Assembly (NCBI GenBank): GCA_015490435.1
Contig: WFXV01000144.1
Coordinates: 1-7,307 of the forward strand
Length of the DNA: 7,307 nt
Reading direction: 5' to 3'
Origin: Thermaceae bacterium
GTDB taxonomy: Bacteria > Deinococcota > Deinococci > Deinococcales > Marinithermaceae
Shown here in pieces: positions 1 through 5,702 of this stretch; within the stretch, counting starts at the first letter, position 1, and every line of letters starts with the position of its first letter. The position numbers were made by a program, and so were the translations under genes. Below the pieces are notes generated by a model. The model saw only the letters and a list, made by a program, of their open reading frames with translations. It made no database searches and was not told the origin of the DNA.

Positions 1-485
1 CGAAAAACCTCTGGGGAAGCCGGGTCCACGCCGGCCCCACCCCCCTCTCCGCCCTCGGCCCCACCGACCAGCACAGCCTGCTCCAGCTCCTCCGCGAGGG
101 GCCCTTCGACAAGGTAGTGGTCTTCCTGCGGATGCAAGAGCCGGGGGAGGACCTCGAGCTCCCCGCCGTCCCCGGGCTCGAGGCCTTCGACTACCTCTTC
201 GGAAAGACCCTCTTCGCCCTGCAGGAGGCCGAGGCCGAGGGGACCCGCCGCGCCCTCCTCGAGGCCGGCCGGCCCAGCTTCACCCTCTGGATCGACCGCG
301 CGGACGCGGAGTCCCTGGGCGAGCTCTACCAGTTCTTGATGTGGCAGACCGCCTTCCTCGGCGCGCTCTACGAGGTGAACGCCTTCGACCAGCCAGGGGT
401 CGAGCTCGCCAAGGTCTACACCTACGCTCTCCTCGGCCGCCGGGGCTACGAAGAGGTGAGAAAGCGGCTTTTGGAGGAGGCATGA
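1..485 (+). CDS. pgi: Glucose-6-phosphate isomerase, C-terminal part (5' end outside window)
   Basis: Catalyses glucose-6-phosphate to fructose-6-phosphate interconversion in the cytoplasm, serving glycolysis and gluconeogenesis. The reading frame is open from base 3 to the TGA at 483-485, giving 160 residues with no start codon of its own; an internal GTG at 117 is not the true start because conserved sequence lies upstream of it. Two family hallmarks are visible. TDQHS (63-77) carries the catalytic ring-opening histidine (codon 72-74). The C-terminal phosphoglucose isomerase signature, beginning GALY and ending FDQPGVELAK (codons 360-413), carries the catalytic lysine (411-413). The catalytic glutamate of the family should lie upstream, outside the window. 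The stop codon overlaps the start of the CDGSH gene (ATGA, 482-485), so the two are probably translated from one mRNA. Identification is firm; only the full length is unknown. Confidence 0.95.
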   Translation, partial: KNLWGSRVHAGPTPLSALGPTDQHSLLQLLREGPFDKVVVFLRMQEPGEDLELPAVPGLEAFDYLFGKTLFALQEAEAEGTRRALLEAGRPSFTLWIDRADAESLGELYQFLMWQTAFLGALYEVNAFDQPGVELAKVYTYALLGRRGYEEVRKRLLEEA

Positions 486-709
486 GGCTCATCCTGCGGG
501 AAGACGGCCCCCTGATCGTGCCCCTTCCCGAGGGCAGCGAGGTCCGGCTGAACGGCCATCCGGTGCGGCTTACGAAGAAGAACCTCGCGCTTTGCCGCTG
601 CGGAGCCTCGGAGAAAAAGCCCTTTTGCGACAAGAGCCACCGGCGGGTGGGGTTCAAGGCCCCGGGCGGGGTGCTCGAGTGGGACACGCCGCCGGGCGAT
701 GCGGTTTAG
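482..709 (+). CDS. CDGSH-type [2Fe-2S] iron-sulfur protein, 75 aa
   Basis: A small cytoplasmic protein of the CDGSH (mitoNEET-like) zinc-finger/iron-sulfur family, predicted to bind one [2Fe-2S] cluster through three Cys and one His. The motif C38-R-C40-G-A-S43-E-K-K-P47-F-C49-D50-K-S52-H53 matches the family pattern CxCxx(S/T)xxxPxCDxxH, with Lys in place of the Gly of 'CDGSH', a variation I know from bacterial members. There is no membrane anchor or signal peptide. About 35 residues precede the motif and may form a small beta structure. The start at 482 is supported by a strong GGAGGAGG sequence at 473-480 and by the ATGA overlap with pgi; in-frame starts further upstream (from 341) would lie inside pgi. 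Bacterial members are proposed to act in redox or Fe-S/iron homeostasis, but the function here is unknown. Only 23 nt separate it from pckA. Confidence 0.9.
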   Translation: MRLILREDGPLIVPLPEGSEVRLNGHPVRLTKKNLALCRCGASEKKPFCDKSHRRVGFKAPGGVLEWDTPPGDAV

Positions 710-712
710 ACT
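707..712 (+). promoter_or_regulatory. Possible -10 box upstream of pckA
   Basis: TAGACT (4 of 6 to TATAAT) starts in the stop codon of the CDGSH gene, 20 nt before the pckA start. The same hexamer, preceded by T, occurs before the aldo/keto reductase gene at 5679-5684. No convincing -35 element is seen at 16-18 nt upstream; GGGACA at 681-686 is 20 nt away, which is too far. pckA could equally be read only by read-through from pgi. Confidence 0.25.
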
Positions 713-723
713 TTGGGACGCTT

Positions 724-730
724 GGAGGAG
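724..730 (+). promoter_or_regulatory. Ribosome binding site that sets the pckA start
   Basis: GGAGGAG lies immediately upstream of the ATG at 733. It supports that start over the longer open frame, which extends back to 592 inside the CDGSH gene. Confidence 0.75.
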
Positions 731-732
731 AC

Positions 733-2319
733 ATGCGGGAGCTCGAGCCGCTCGGAATCCACCCCAAAAAGCGCGTCCTCTGGGACGCCTCCACCCCGGT
801 CCTGGTCGAGGAGACGCTCGCCAAGGGGCTCGGCCAGCTCGCCCACAAGGGGCCGCTGGTGGTGGACACCACCCCCTACACCGGCCGCAGCCCCAAGGAC
901 AAGTTCGTGGTCAAGGAGCCCCCCTTCGACGAGGAGATCTGGTGGGGGGAGATCAACCAGCCCTTTGACCCCGAGGCCTTCGAGGCCCTGCGCACCAGGC
1001 TCGCGGAACACCTCTCGGAGCAGGACCTCTACGTCCAGGACCTCTACGCCGGCTTCGACCCCGAGCACCACCTGGGCGTGCGGGTGGTCACCGAGAGCCC
1101 GTGGCACGCGCTTTTTGCCCGGAACCTCTTCATCCTGCCCCGGGTCTTCTTCGCCGGCGACGTGATCGAGCCCTTCCAGCCCGGCTTCACCGTGCTCCAC
1201 GCCCCCTCGTTCAAGGCCGTCCCCGAGCGCGACGGCACCCGCAGCGAGGTCTTCGTCATCCTCTCCTTCCGCCACCGCCTGATCCTGATCGGCGGCACCG
1301 CCTACGCTGGGGAGATCAAGAAGGCGGTCTTCTCGGTGCTCAACTACCTGATGCCAAAATCCGGCGTCCTCTCCATGCACTGCTCGGCGAACGTGGGCAA
1401 GCGCGGGGACACCGCGCTCTTTTTCGGCCTTTCCGGCACCGGCAAGACCACCCTCTCGGCCGATCCCGAAAGGCGCCTGATCGGCGACGACGAGCACGGC
1501 TGGGGCCCCCGCGGGGTCTTCAACTTCGAGGGCGGGAGCTACGCCAAGGTCATCAACCTCTCCAAGGAGAAAGAGCCGGTCATCTGGGAGGCCACCAACC
1601 AGTTCGAGACGATCCTGGAAAACGTCGTCCTAAACCCCGAGACCCGGCGGGTGGAGTGGGCGGACGCCAGCAAGACCGAGAACACCCGGAGCGCCTACCC
1701 GCTCGCCCACGTGAAAAACCGCGAGCCCTCGGGCCGGGGCGGACACCCGGAGAACATCTTCTTCCTCTCCGCCGACGCCTTCGGCGTCCTGCCCCCGATC
1801 GCCCGGCTCACCCCGGAGCAGGCGATGTACTACTTCGTCTCCGGCTACACCGCCAAGGTCGCCGGGACCGAGCGGGGGATCACCGAGCCGGTGGCCACCT
1901 TCTCGGCCTGTTTCGGGGCCCCCTTCCTGCCGCTTCCGCCGGCGGTCTACGCCCGGATGCTGGGGGAGAAGATCAAGCAACATGAGCCCAAGGTCTGGCT
2001 CATCAACACCGGCTGGACCGGGGGGCCCTACGGCACCGGCGAGCGGATCGCCCTCCCCTACACCCGGGCGATGCTCAAGGCGGCGCTCGAGGGTGCGCTC
2101 GAGGACGTCCCCTACCGCACCGACCCGGTCTTCGGCTTCGCCGTGCCCACCCGCGTCCCCGGCGTGCCCGACGAGGTGCTCGACCCCCGCGCCACCTGGC
2201 CCGACCCGGCGGCCTACGACGAGGCGGCGAAGAAGCTCGCCCGGATGTTCCAGGAGAACATCCAAAAGTACGCCGACCTCCTGGAGCCCGAAGTCCTCGC
2301 CGCCGGTCCCCGGGGCTAG
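733..2319 (+). CDS. pckA: Phosphoenolpyruvate carboxykinase (ATP)
   Basis: Converts oxaloacetate and ATP to phosphoenolpyruvate, CO2 and ADP, the entry step of gluconeogenesis; cytoplasmic. The 528-residue length is usual for the ATP-dependent family. Visible motifs are TGRSPKDKF (50-58) with substrate-binding R52; GGTAYAGEIKK (187-197) with a lysine expected to bind Mn2+; SMHCSANVG with the metal-binding H216; the P-loop GLSGTGKT (232-239, K238); the kinase-2 type IGDDEHGW (250-257, D252/D253); and the C-terminal nucleotide-site stretch TGWTGGPYGTG. The P-loop context and length match the ATP family, not the GTP family. The start at 733 has a good ribosome binding site at 724-730. With pgi two genes upstream, this looks like a gluconeogenic cluster with the CDGSH gene between the two enzymes. 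No truncation or missing catalytic residue was seen. Confidence 0.97.
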   Translation: MRELEPLGIHPKKRVLWDASTPVLVEETLAKGLGQLAHKGPLVVDTTPYTGRSPKDKFVVKEPPFDEEIWWGEINQPFDPEAFEALRTRLAEHLSEQDLYVQDLYAGFDPEHHLGVRVVTESPWHALFARNLFILPRVFFAGDVIEPFQPGFTVLHAPSFKAVPERDGTRSEVFVILSFRHRLILIGGTAYAGEIKKAVFSVLNYLMPKSGVLSMHCSANVGKRGDTALFFGLSGTGKTTLSADPERRLIGDDEHGWGPRGVFNFEGGSYAKVINLSKEKEPVIWEATNQFETILENVVLNPETRRVEWADASKTENTRSAYPLAHVKNREPSGRGGHPENIFFLSADAFGVLPPIARLTPEQAMYYFVSGYTAKVAGTERGITEPVATFSACFGAPFLPLPPAVYARMLGEKIKQHEPKVWLINTGWTGGPYGTGERIALPYTRAMLKAALEGALEDVPYRTDPVFGFAVPTRVPGVPDEVLDPRATWPDPAAYDEAAKKLARMFQENIQKYADLLEPEVLAAGPRG

Positions 2320-2326
2320 CAAGGGC

Positions 2327-2332
2327 TATACT
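2327..2332 (+). promoter_or_regulatory. Possible -10 box for the ctaAB operon
   Basis: TATACT (5 of 6 to TATAAT) lies in the 48-nt gap between pckA and ctaAB, so transcription could begin near 2339. No good -35 hexamer is seen 16-18 nt upstream, where the sequence is the GC-rich end of pckA. The assignment rests on the hexamer and its position only. Confidence 0.4.
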
Positions 2333-2340
2333 TAGGCCAA

Positions 2341-2357
2341 ACGTCCCTTTGGGGCGT
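2341..2357 (+). other. Hairpin in the ctaAB leader
   Basis: ACGTCCC-TTT-GGGGCGT can fold into a 7-bp stem (one T-G wobble) with a 3-nt loop. It sits between the possible -10 box and the ctaAB start, so it would be at or near the 5' end of the mRNA. No run of T follows, so it is not a standard intrinsic terminator for pckA. It might stabilise the leader or affect translation initiation; this is inference. Confidence 0.4.
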
Positions 2358-2367
2358 CGGGGGACCG

Positions 2368-4206
2368 ATGGGAAAGAAGCTCTCGTCCTACGCCAAGTTC
2401 GCCTGGGGCGTCCTCGGCTACACGATCCTGGTCATCCTCTGGGGCGCCTACGTGCGGGCCTCCTTCTCCGGCGACGGCTGCGGCCAGCACTGGCCCACCT
2501 GCAAGGGCGCGCTGATCCCGGTGCCCGAGGACACCAAGATGCTGGTGGAGTTCACCCACCGGCTCATGAGCGCGATCGACTTCCTCCTCGTCCTCGCCAT
2601 GCTGATCTGGGCGCTCCGCGCCTACCCCAAGGGGCACCTGGTGCGGCTGGGGGCGGGGCTCGCGATGACCTTCATGGTGGTCGAGACCCTGGCCGGGGCC
2701 GCGCTCGTGCTCTTCCAGTGGGTGGCCTACGACACCTCGGTGGCCCGGGCGGTGGTGATGGCGATCCACCTGCTCATCACCCTGATGCTCTTGGGCGCGC
2801 TCACGGTCAACGCCTACTGGGCCTCGGGAGGGCCGGTGGCCCGCTTCCGGGGGCAGGGGCCGGTGGGGTTCGCCCTCTACCTGGCCCTCGGCGCGGTCAC
2901 CCTCCTGGCCGCGAGCGGCGCGGTCACCGCCCTCGGCGACACCCTCTTTAAGGCCCCGAGCCTGATCGAGGGGATCAAGCAGGACTTCTCCCCCACCGCC
3001 CACTTCCTCATCCGGCTCCGGGTCTTCCACCCCCTGATCGCCCTTTCGACCGGGGTCTACCTCTTGCTCGTCGCGGGGCTCGTGAGCCACCTCCGGCCCC
3101 ACCCCACGGTGCGCCGCTACGCGAGCCTCTTGGTGGGGCTCTTCGCCCTGCAGCTCGTCCTCGGGTTTTTGAACCTCATCCTGCTGGCCCCGATCTGGAT
3201 GCAGATCGTCCACCTGCTGGTGGCCGACCTGATCTGGATCACCCTCGTTCTGCTCCTGCTCGCGGCCTTCTCCGAGGGCGTGCCCCGGGTCGAGGCCGGC
3301 GAGGGGGCGCGGGCGGCCGAGGCCCACGCCGGGAAGGGCAAGGCCACGCTAATGGACTACGTCGTCCTCACCAAGCCCCGGGTGATCAGCCTCCTCCTCT
3401 TCACCGCCCTCGCCGCCCTCTTCACCGCCGCCGGCGGCTGGCCGGGGTGGAAGCCCCTCCTCGCGGTGCTCCTTGGCGGCTACTTCGCCGCCGGTGCGGC
3501 CAACGCCATCAACATGGTGATCGACCGGGACATCGACGCGCTGATGCCCCGCACCGCCCGGCGCCCCACCGTGACCGAGCGGATCTCCTCGCGCGCGGCG
3601 CTCACCTTCGCCCTCTTCCTCGAGCTCGCCTCCTTCCTCATCCTGCTCTGGGGCGGGGGGCTGCTTTCCGCCATGCTCGCCCTCGCCGGGCTCGTCTTCT
3701 ACGTCTTCGTCTACACCCTCTGGCTCAAGCGCCGCACCTGGCGCAACATCGTGATCGGCGGGGCCGCCGGCGCCTTCCCGCCGCTGGTGGGCTGGGCGGC
3801 GGCCACCGGGGAGCTCGCGCCACTCGCCTGGGTGCTCTTTCTGGTGATCTTCTTCTGGACCCCGGTGCACTTTTGGACCCTCGCGCTTTTGATCAAGGAC
3901 GAGTACGCCCGGGCCGGGGTGCCGATGCTGCCGGTGGTCCACGGCGCCCGGGTGACCGCGGTGCAGATCGCGCTTTACGCCCTGCTCACCGCGCTGCTCT
4001 CCCTCATCCCCCTGACCCTGGGGGAGGCCGGGCTTCTCTACACCCTGGGGGCAGCGGCCCTGAACGCGATCCTCCTCGCCCGCGCCTTCGCCCTCGCCCT
4101 GCACCCCGAGGAGCGGCCGCGGGCCCGCTCGCTTTACCTCTACTCGCTCGCCTACCTCGCCGCCCTCTTCCTTCTCGTCACCCTGGACCGTACCCTGGTC
4201 GTCTGA
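2368..4206 (+). CDS. ctaAB: Fused heme A synthase (CtaA/COX15) - heme O synthase (CtaB/COX10)
   Basis: A 612-residue polytopic membrane protein carrying two consecutive enzymes of heme A biosynthesis. The C-terminal half farnesylates (or geranylgeranylates) protoheme to heme O; the N-terminal half oxidises heme O to heme A. CtaA half (about 1-300): paired cysteines C38 and C45 in the first extracytoplasmic loop, E61xxH64 in FTHR, and further candidate heme-ligand histidines H134, H221 (in VFHP) and H282 (in IVHLL). A charged, Ala/Gly-rich linker spans about 302-328. CtaB half (about 329-612): TKPRV (335-339), the prenyl-diphosphate-binding N382xxxD386xxxD390 followed by MPRTARRP, a YTLWLKRRTWRN loop, and the second Asp motif D511EYARAGVPM. 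All expected catalytic residues are present. This gene order of domains is known to me from Thermus. The start at 2368 follows a weak GGGGGA; its stop overlaps the next ATG by one base (TGATG). Confidence 0.95.
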   Translation: MGKKLSSYAKFAWGVLGYTILVILWGAYVRASFSGDGCGQHWPTCKGALIPVPEDTKMLVEFTHRLMSAIDFLLVLAMLIWALRAYPKGHLVRLGAGLAMTFMVVETLAGAALVLFQWVAYDTSVARAVVMAIHLLITLMLLGALTVNAYWASGGPVARFRGQGPVGFALYLALGAVTLLAASGAVTALGDTLFKAPSLIEGIKQDFSPTAHFLIRLRVFHPLIALSTGVYLLLVAGLVSHLRPHPTVRRYASLLVGLFALQLVLGFLNLILLAPIWMQIVHLLVADLIWITLVLLLLAAFSEGVPRVEAGEGARAAEAHAGKGKATLMDYVVLTKPRVISLLLFTALAALFTAAGGWPGWKPLLAVLLGGYFAAGAANAINMVIDRDIDALMPRTARRPTVTERISSRAALTFALFLELASFLILLWGGGLLSAMLALAGLVFYVFVYTLWLKRRTWRNIVIGGAAGAFPPLVGWAAATGELAPLAWVLFLVIFFWTPVHFWTLALLIKDEYARAGVPMLPVVHGARVTAVQIALYALLTALLSLIPLTLGEAGLLYTLGAAALNAILLARAFALALHPEERPRARSLYLYSLAYLAALFLLVTLDRTLVV

Positions 4207-5153
4207 TGCGGCGGCTTCTTCCAGGGCTCTTCCTCCTCCTGCCCGCCCTCGCCCACCAGGCCACCACCTACGGCGAGGAGGGCGCGGGCGGGAACCTCAC
4301 CCGGGTCGCGGTCTTCACCGCGGTCTTCTTGGTCGCCCTCTTCGCCACCGCCTGGATCGGCCTCCGCCAGGCCAAAAAGCGCGGGGGCCGGGAGGTGCTC
4401 TGGGCGGTCTTCCCCACGGTGGTGGTGGCGGTGGTGGGGGCGATGGTGGGGGCTGCGATCTGGAGCTACAAGCCCGTAGGGGGCGCGGCGCTCGCCCTCG
4501 AGCTCACCGCCCAGCGCTACTGGTGGGGGCTTGCCTACCCCGAGCTCGGGATGAAAAGCGCCGGCGAGGGCTGGATCCCCGTGGGCGCGCGGGTCGAGAT
4601 CCGCGCGAGAAGCCAGGACCTCTTCTACAGCCTCTCGGTGCCCGGGCTCGAGCTCACCATGGACGCGGTCCCCGGCCAGACCACCCGCGCCTGGGTCCAG
4701 GCCAAGAAGCCCGGCGTCTACGGCGGGGTCCAGACCGAGTACGTCGGCCCCGCCACCGACAAGATGCGCCTGAGGCTCCTCGCCCTGCCCTCGGAGCGCT
4801 TTCAGGCGCTGATCACCGCCGTCCAGAACTTCACGCCGCCCGAGCCCCCCGAGGTCTTCCTCTCGCGTTGCGCCGCCTGCCATACCGTCCGGGGCACGAA
4901 GGCCCAGGGCACCCTCGGCCCCGACCTCACCCTCTTCGCCCTGCGCACCACCTTCGGCTCCGGGGTCTGGCCGAACCGCGAGGCCTTCCTCCGCCCCTGG
5001 ATCCAAAACGCCCCGGGGATGAAGCCCGGGGTCAAGATGCCCGCCTTCCCCGACCTCAGCGAGGCGGAACTCAAGGCCCTCCTCGCCTACCTCAAGCGGC
5101 TCGGACCCGAGGGCCTCGACTTCACCGACCTGATCCGGGTGGAGGAGCCATGA
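4206..5153 (+). CDS. ctaC: Cytochrome c oxidase subunit II-like protein with fused cytochrome c; CuA ligands missing
   Basis: A 315-residue membrane-anchored, periplasm-facing subunit. In order: signal peptide (about 1-16, likely cleavage in ALA-HQ), TM helix about 33-53, TM helix about 65-86, cupredoxin domain about 95-195, linker, and a class I cytochrome c domain about 214-300 with heme-binding C222AAC225H226 and candidate axial M278 (KMP). TM2 keeps E63xxW66xxxP70, where the glutamate is the known K-channel entry in oxidases. In normal subunit II the cupredoxin binds dinuclear CuA through HS, CxExCxxxH and M. Here the aligned positions are Y141, Q176, E178, V180, T184 and M187, so four ligands are lost while spacing is exact. 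The loop GVYGGVQTEYVGPATDKM resembles the CuA-less loop of quinol oxidase CyoA. It is translationally coupled to ctaAB (TGATG, no clear ribosome binding site). Membership of the family is firm; an active role in an oxidase is uncertain. Confidence 0.9.
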   Translation: MRRLLPGLFLLLPALAHQATTYGEEGAGGNLTRVAVFTAVFLVALFATAWIGLRQAKKRGGREVLWAVFPTVVVAVVGAMVGAAIWSYKPVGGAALALELTAQRYWWGLAYPELGMKSAGEGWIPVGARVEIRARSQDLFYSLSVPGLELTMDAVPGQTTRAWVQAKKPGVYGGVQTEYVGPATDKMRLRLLALPSERFQALITAVQNFTPPEPPEVFLSRCAACHTVRGTKAQGTLGPDLTLFALRTTFGSGVWPNREAFLRPWIQNAPGMKPGVKMPAFPDLSEAELKALLAYLKRLGPEGLDFTDLIRVEEP

Positions 5154-5665
5154 GCCCGCGGGGCCGGATGGTCTTTTGGGTGCTCTTGCTCCTGGGCGGC
5201 GCCCTCCTCGGCGTTTGGCTCGATCTCCGGCTCTTTCCCGGGCTCTTTAAAAACCCCGTCTGGCACCTCGCGAGCCTCCTGCTTGGCCTTTGGCTCCTCG
5301 GGCGTGTGCGCCGGGCGGCGGCGGTCACCGGGCGCGTCCTCGCCCGCTATGGCCGCGAGGGCGACCTCCCCCGCTTCGAGACCAATCGCCTGGTGCGAAA
5401 GGGGCCCTACGCCTGCATGCGCCACCCGATGCACCTCGCCCTCCTCTTCTTCCCCTTAGCGCTCGCGCTGATCCTCGGCTCGCCGAGCTTCATCCTCTTC
5501 GTCTGGCCGGCCGAGGTCCTGCTCATGCTTTTCCTGATCAAGACCGTGGAGGAGCGCGAGGCGCTTTCGAAGTTCGGGGAGGAATACCGCCGCTACATGG
5601 AGGAGGTCCCCGCCTTTAACCTTAGGCCCGAGTGTCTTAGGAAGCTCTTCGAGGAAGACGCCTGA
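5150..5665 (+). CDS. Integral membrane methyltransferase of the isoprenylcysteine/phospholipid (ICMT/PEMT) family
   Basis: A 171-residue membrane protein with hydrophobic helices at about 7-25, 36-52, 95-110 and 113-131. The C-terminal half carries the family's S-adenosylmethionine-binding features: KGPYACMRHPM (84-94, R91-H92-P93), the acidic pair E134-E135, and FGEEYRRYMEEVPAF (142-156). Eukaryotic relatives methylate prenylated cysteine or phosphatidylethanolamine; bacterial substrates are mostly unknown, so no reaction is assigned. It starts inside the stop codon of the subunit II gene (ATGA overlap) behind GGAGGAG (5141-5147), so the two are co-translated. A role in making or inserting the respiratory enzyme, or in modifying a prenylated lipid or quinone, is conceivable but is inference. 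NnrU-type proteins of denitrifiers share a related fold, but the RHPM and EE motifs fit ICMT better. Confidence 0.85.
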   Translation: MSPRGRMVFWVLLLLGGALLGVWLDLRLFPGLFKNPVWHLASLLLGLWLLGRVRRAAAVTGRVLARYGREGDLPRFETNRLVRKGPYACMRHPMHLALLFFPLALALILGSPSFILFVWPAEVLLMLFLIKTVEEREALSKFGEEYRRYMEEVPAFNLRPECLRKLFEEDA

Positions 5666-5678
5666 CCGACCGGTCAGT
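5665..5678. promoter_or_regulatory. TetR-family-type operator palindrome
   Basis: ACCGACCGGTCAGT is a 14-bp palindrome with one mismatched pair around a perfect GACCGGTC core (5668-5675). It begins at the last base of the methyltransferase stop codon and ends directly before the possible -10 box of the aldo/keto reductase gene, an ideal place for repression. It closely resembles the site I recall for the Thermus thermophilus TetR-family regulator PfmR (consensus near TACCGACCGNTNGGT); this is from memory. No regulator gene is in the window. Confidence 0.5.
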
Positions 5679-5684
5679 TAGACT
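5679..5684 (+). promoter_or_regulatory. Possible -10 box for the aldo/keto reductase gene
   Basis: TAGACT (4 of 6 to TATAAT) directly follows the palindrome, 18 nt before the chosen start at 5703. No clear -35 hexamer is found; the palindrome occupies most of the expected spacer region. Confidence 0.3.
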
Positions 5685-5690
5685 GGGGCC

Positions 5691-5696
5691 GGGAGG
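5691..5696 (+). promoter_or_regulatory. Ribosome binding site that sets the aldo/keto reductase start
   Basis: GGGAGG lies 6 nt before the ATG at 5703. This favours 5703 over the GTG at 5697, which abuts the site, and over the ATG at 5709, which is 12 nt away. Confidence 0.6.
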
Positions 5697-5702
5697 GTGT
5701 CT

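Noticed and set aside
341..481. Longer start for the CDGSH protein
   Set aside because: The extra residues lie inside pgi in a different frame and are Arg/Pro/Gly-rich; ATG 482 has GGAGGAGG before it.
592..732. In-frame extension of pckA upstream to 592
   Set aside because: It would run through the CDGSH gene in another frame and reads Arg/Gly-rich non-family sequence; the ATG at 733 has a strong ribosome binding site and gives the usual PckA length.
2341..2357. Hairpin as intrinsic terminator of pckA
   Set aside because: No T-tract follows the stem; it fits better as a leader structure.
2332..3327. 331-codon open frame on the minus strand opposite ctaAB
   Set aside because: Composition rich in Glu, Gly, His and Pro with no recognisable domain, the typical antisense shadow of a GC-rich gene encoding a membrane protein.
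4523..5149. Long upstream extension of the methyltransferase frame
   Set aside because: It overlaps the subunit II gene, reads Arg/Pro-rich sequence, and the methyltransferase family begins near 5150, where a ribosome binding site and ATGA overlap are found.
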